From the NCBI GenBank assembly GCA_905192935.1, contig CAJJMX010000117.1, forward strand, positions 1-5,627: a stretch of DNA of 5,627 nt, in the 5' to 3' direction. The notes beneath the pieces are model-generated. The model saw nothing but the letters and a program-made list of their open reading frames with translations. It was not told the origin of the DNA and did no database searches. The DNA is from an uncultured Mailhella sp. Its GTDB lineage: Bacteria; Desulfobacterota; Desulfovibrionia; Desulfovibrionales; Desulfovibrionaceae. Numbering within the stretch: position 1 is the first letter of the stretch; each line of letters starts with the position of its first letter. Below, piece after piece: positions 5,546 to 5,627 of the stretch. The position numbers were made by a program, and so were the translations under genes.

Positions 5546-5553
5546 CATCGTCC

Positions 5554-5592
5554 GGCCGGGGGAAAAGCCTTCCCCCGGCCTCTCTCCTTTCG
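5554..5592 (+). terminator. Strong rho-independent terminator after the operon
   Basis: GGCCGGGGGAA (5554-5564) pairs perfectly with TTCCCCCGGCC (5570-5580) around the 5-base loop AAGCC. A pyrimidine-rich tail follows with TTT at 5588-5590, less uniform than a classic T-run. It starts 9 bases after the receptor stop codon, marking the probable end of the flavoprotein-ferredoxin-receptor transcript. The remaining bases to 5627 hold no recognisable feature. Confidence 0.8.
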
Positions 5593-5627
5593 TCCCATGC
5601 CGGAGGGACGATCCGCCGGAACCGTTC

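Noticed and set aside
4439..5548. 369-codon open frame antisense to the TRAP receptor
   Set aside because: Same compositional shadow effect. The plus strand has a signal peptide, ribosome site and DctP family motifs.
5598..5627. Possible gene start at ATG 5598
   Set aside because: No ribosome binding site precedes it, it falls just behind the terminator, and only ten codons are visible, so nothing supports a coding call.

Overview
The window looks like GC-rich bacterial chromosome from a Desulfovibrionales-type anaerobe (Desulfovibrio, Bilophila or Mailhella relatives). This is inferred from the GC-rich codon use, the sigma-54 control, the TRAP-type solute receptor, and a flavoprotein/ferredoxin pair resembling the two subunits of adenylylsulfate (APS) reductase. 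No 16S rRNA or other taxonomic marker is present, so the assignment is an impression.

Layout. (i) 1-405, plus strand: the 3' part of a GNAT acetyltransferase gene whose start lies left of the window, followed by a probable terminator (406-463). (ii) 494-2113, minus strand: a full-length RtcR-family regulator, with an N-terminal CARF-like sensor, a sigma-54 AAA+ ATPase and a C-terminal DNA-binding region. (iii) 2114-2469: a 356-bp divergent control region containing a near-perfect sigma-54 promoter (2410-2425), an IHF-like site, several palindromes and three copies of TTCGGGG. (iv) 2470-5545, plus strand: a three-gene operon of an AprA-like FAD oxidoreductase, an AprB-like 70-residue double [4Fe-4S] ferredoxin and a TRAP (DctP-type) periplasmic receptor, closed by a strong hairpin terminator (5554-5592). 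The gap between the first two operon genes carries two tandem stable hairpins.

How it may work together. Known RtcR proteins activate the RNA-repair genes rtcBA through sigma-54. No rtcB or rtcA is seen here. The only sigma-54 promoter found fires away from the regulator into the flavoprotein operon. The simplest reading is that a diverged RtcR paralogue, whose ligand motif differs from that of E. coli RtcR, controls a small redox-plus-uptake module. In that module the receptor would capture a compound outside the cell, and the cytoplasmic flavoprotein with its ferredoxin would oxidise or reduce it. The substrate is not evident from sequence. The regulator-operon link is an inference from divergent arrangement and promoter class. 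Alignments to E. coli RtcR, APS reductase and SiaP are from memory.
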